A DNA stretch of 64,000 bases from assembly GCA_000320605.2 (NCBI GenBank), contig KB445805.1:905430-969429 (forward strand). The letters run 5' to 3'. This document shows positions 63,066 to 64,000 of this stretch, piece after piece. This DNA comes from Gelatoporia subvermispora B (Eukaryota; Basidiomycota; Agaricomycetes; Polyporales; Gelatoporiaceae). The position numbers and the translations under genes were made by a program. Each line of letters starts with the position of its first letter. The stretch's first letter is position 1. The notes below the pieces were generated by a model, which made no database searches, was not told where the DNA came from, and was given only the letters and a program-made list of their open reading frames with translations.

Positions 63066-64000
63066 GCCGTTTCACGCCCTCGTGCCCGCTGCGACGCGTC
63101 GCCGCCTCCAAATGAGCGGCCATGAACTGCGGTGCGGGTCATACTCTGTGGCGGGCGCAATCCCTGGAGCCTGTGCGACGCGGCGGGCGCGGTATGACCT
63201 TGCATAAAGCGCGAATGAGCCAGACGATGAACGGAACGGCACGCGTCTGGTCGCCGGTGCGCGCGTCGGAGCGCGCGGGCTGGGCGCGGCGGTGCACAGC
63301 GGGAGCAGATGTGGTAAGGAGATGAATTGGTAGTGACATGCTGGCGTGTTCCTGGGAGGGGACCGTGTCTGGTCGTGCTCGCCGTCTGGGCGCGTTGCAG
63401 AGCGCGTCCGAAACAGGTCTAGTGCCGACGCGAGGCGGCGTGCTCCTCCCCGCTGTCGGCATCTCTCCCCCACTCGCACTATATCTACCCGCCCGCGGCG
63501 ATGCAGCCTCCCCACCACCGCCCGCGCACGCCACCTCCCTTTTCTCCTTGCTTTGTCCTAGTACCATACACTCGTCCTCGTTTCCCTCGTCGCTCCTTAA
63601 TACCTCTCCCTCCTCCTACACTCGTTCTGTATTAATCTGCACCGCATCGTTCTCTCTGCCCTCTGCACCCGCACCGCACCGCACCCACACCACACCCACA
63701 CCCCGCGCCGGCGCACGATGACCAAGTTCGGGATGCCCCTCTTCCTCGAGGACAAGTCCGGCTCGCTCACCGGGTCCGAGTACACCGACCTCTACAACCG
63801 CGCCCGGCTCGTCCTCCGGTGCACGCTCCGCACCCCCGCGCGCGCCGCATACATGGTGTACGACCTCGCCGAGCGCGCGGACCCGCGCTCCGGGCTGCCC
63901 GTCCCCGCGGCGTGCCTCGACTTTGGCCCCGCGGACGCGCTCGGGAGCGTCAAGATCCGCGACGGCGAGCACGTCCCCATGGGCCAGTACCTCACCAAGC
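63066..64000. repeat. Right arm of the large inverted duplication
   Basis: Matches the reverse complement of 59416-60344, starting around GCCGTTTCACGCCC (near 63064) and running to the end of the window. Differences are single bases and one short replaced patch near 63126-63160. The arm probably continues beyond 64000. Confidence 0.9.
63718..64000 (+). CDS. DUF6593-like protein, second copy, cut by the window end
   Basis: Exon 1 encodes MTKFGMPLFLEDKSG through HVPMGQYLTK. The visible 94 residues are identical to the copy at 58951-59697. The roughly 640-bp upstream sequence is also nearly the same, so both copies should be regulated alike. Later exons lie outside the window, so it is unknown whether this copy is complete. 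Confidence 0.8.
   Translation, partial: MTKFGMPLFLEDKSGSLTGSEYTDLYNRARLVLRCTLRTPARAAYMVYDLAERADPRSGLPVPAACLDFGPADALGSVKIRDGEHVPMGQYLTK

Overview
The window looks like a chromosome segment from a filamentous basidiomycete, most likely an Agaricomycete and possibly a Polyporales-type mushroom. Nearly every gene is cut by short GT-AG introns of about 45-65 bases, and the families present (FunK1 fungal-type kinases, HET-domain proteins, Zn2Cys6 regulators, a DUF6593-like protein) are typical of mushrooms. A tRNA-Ser(CGA) carrying an intron is also present. There is no sign of bacterial operons, CRISPR or an intact transposon.

Layout. (1) 1.7-12.7 kb: two outward-facing paralogous Chk2/Cds1-like FHA-kinases (1736-3912 minus, 10418-12693 plus) bracket housekeeping genes: the G-patch/R3H splicing factor SQS1, the ER SNARE USE1 and one small unknown gene. 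(2) 12.8-20.9 kb: first FunK1 block, with one pseudogene, one deeply decayed relic on the opposite strand, and two intact FunK1 kinases diverging from a mirror-like shared promoter. (3) 21.4-25.5 kb: tRNA-Ser, a multi-pass membrane protein and a Sec2-type Rab exchange factor. (4) 26.3-31.7 kb: a FunK1 3'-end relic, a HET-domain gene with an apparent one-base frameshift, and a small decayed gene resembling the helical adaptor domain of fungal NLR/MLKL-like proteins. (5) 31.8-42.8 kb: second FunK1 block, with a divergent FunK1 gene on minus, then three plus-strand copies (intact, truncated and dead, intact). (6) 45.3-48.7 kb: a Zn2Cys6 transcription factor. (7) 48.7-53.9 kb: about 5 kb with no gene I can support. 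(8) 53.9-64 kb: a LAMTOR1/Meh1-like gene, diverged and recent tandem repeats, and a pair of DUF6593-like paralogs carried on the arms of a large inverted duplication that encloses an MMtag-domain gene.

The most interesting feature is the FunK1 region. Five apparently intact and at least four broken copies occur within 30 kb. The intact copies C, D, G and H, plus dead copy F, share a conserved upstream module of about 430-450 bp with a CACGTG core, a GAAACTCCGG-like block and a TATA-like box. The copies are mixed with a HET gene and a helical-adaptor gene, families used in fungal non-self recognition. Whether these genes act together is my inference. Duplication, deletion and decay can be read directly from the sequence. 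Exon joints were placed by eye from splice consensus and paralog comparison, so starts, ends and introns may be off by a few bases.
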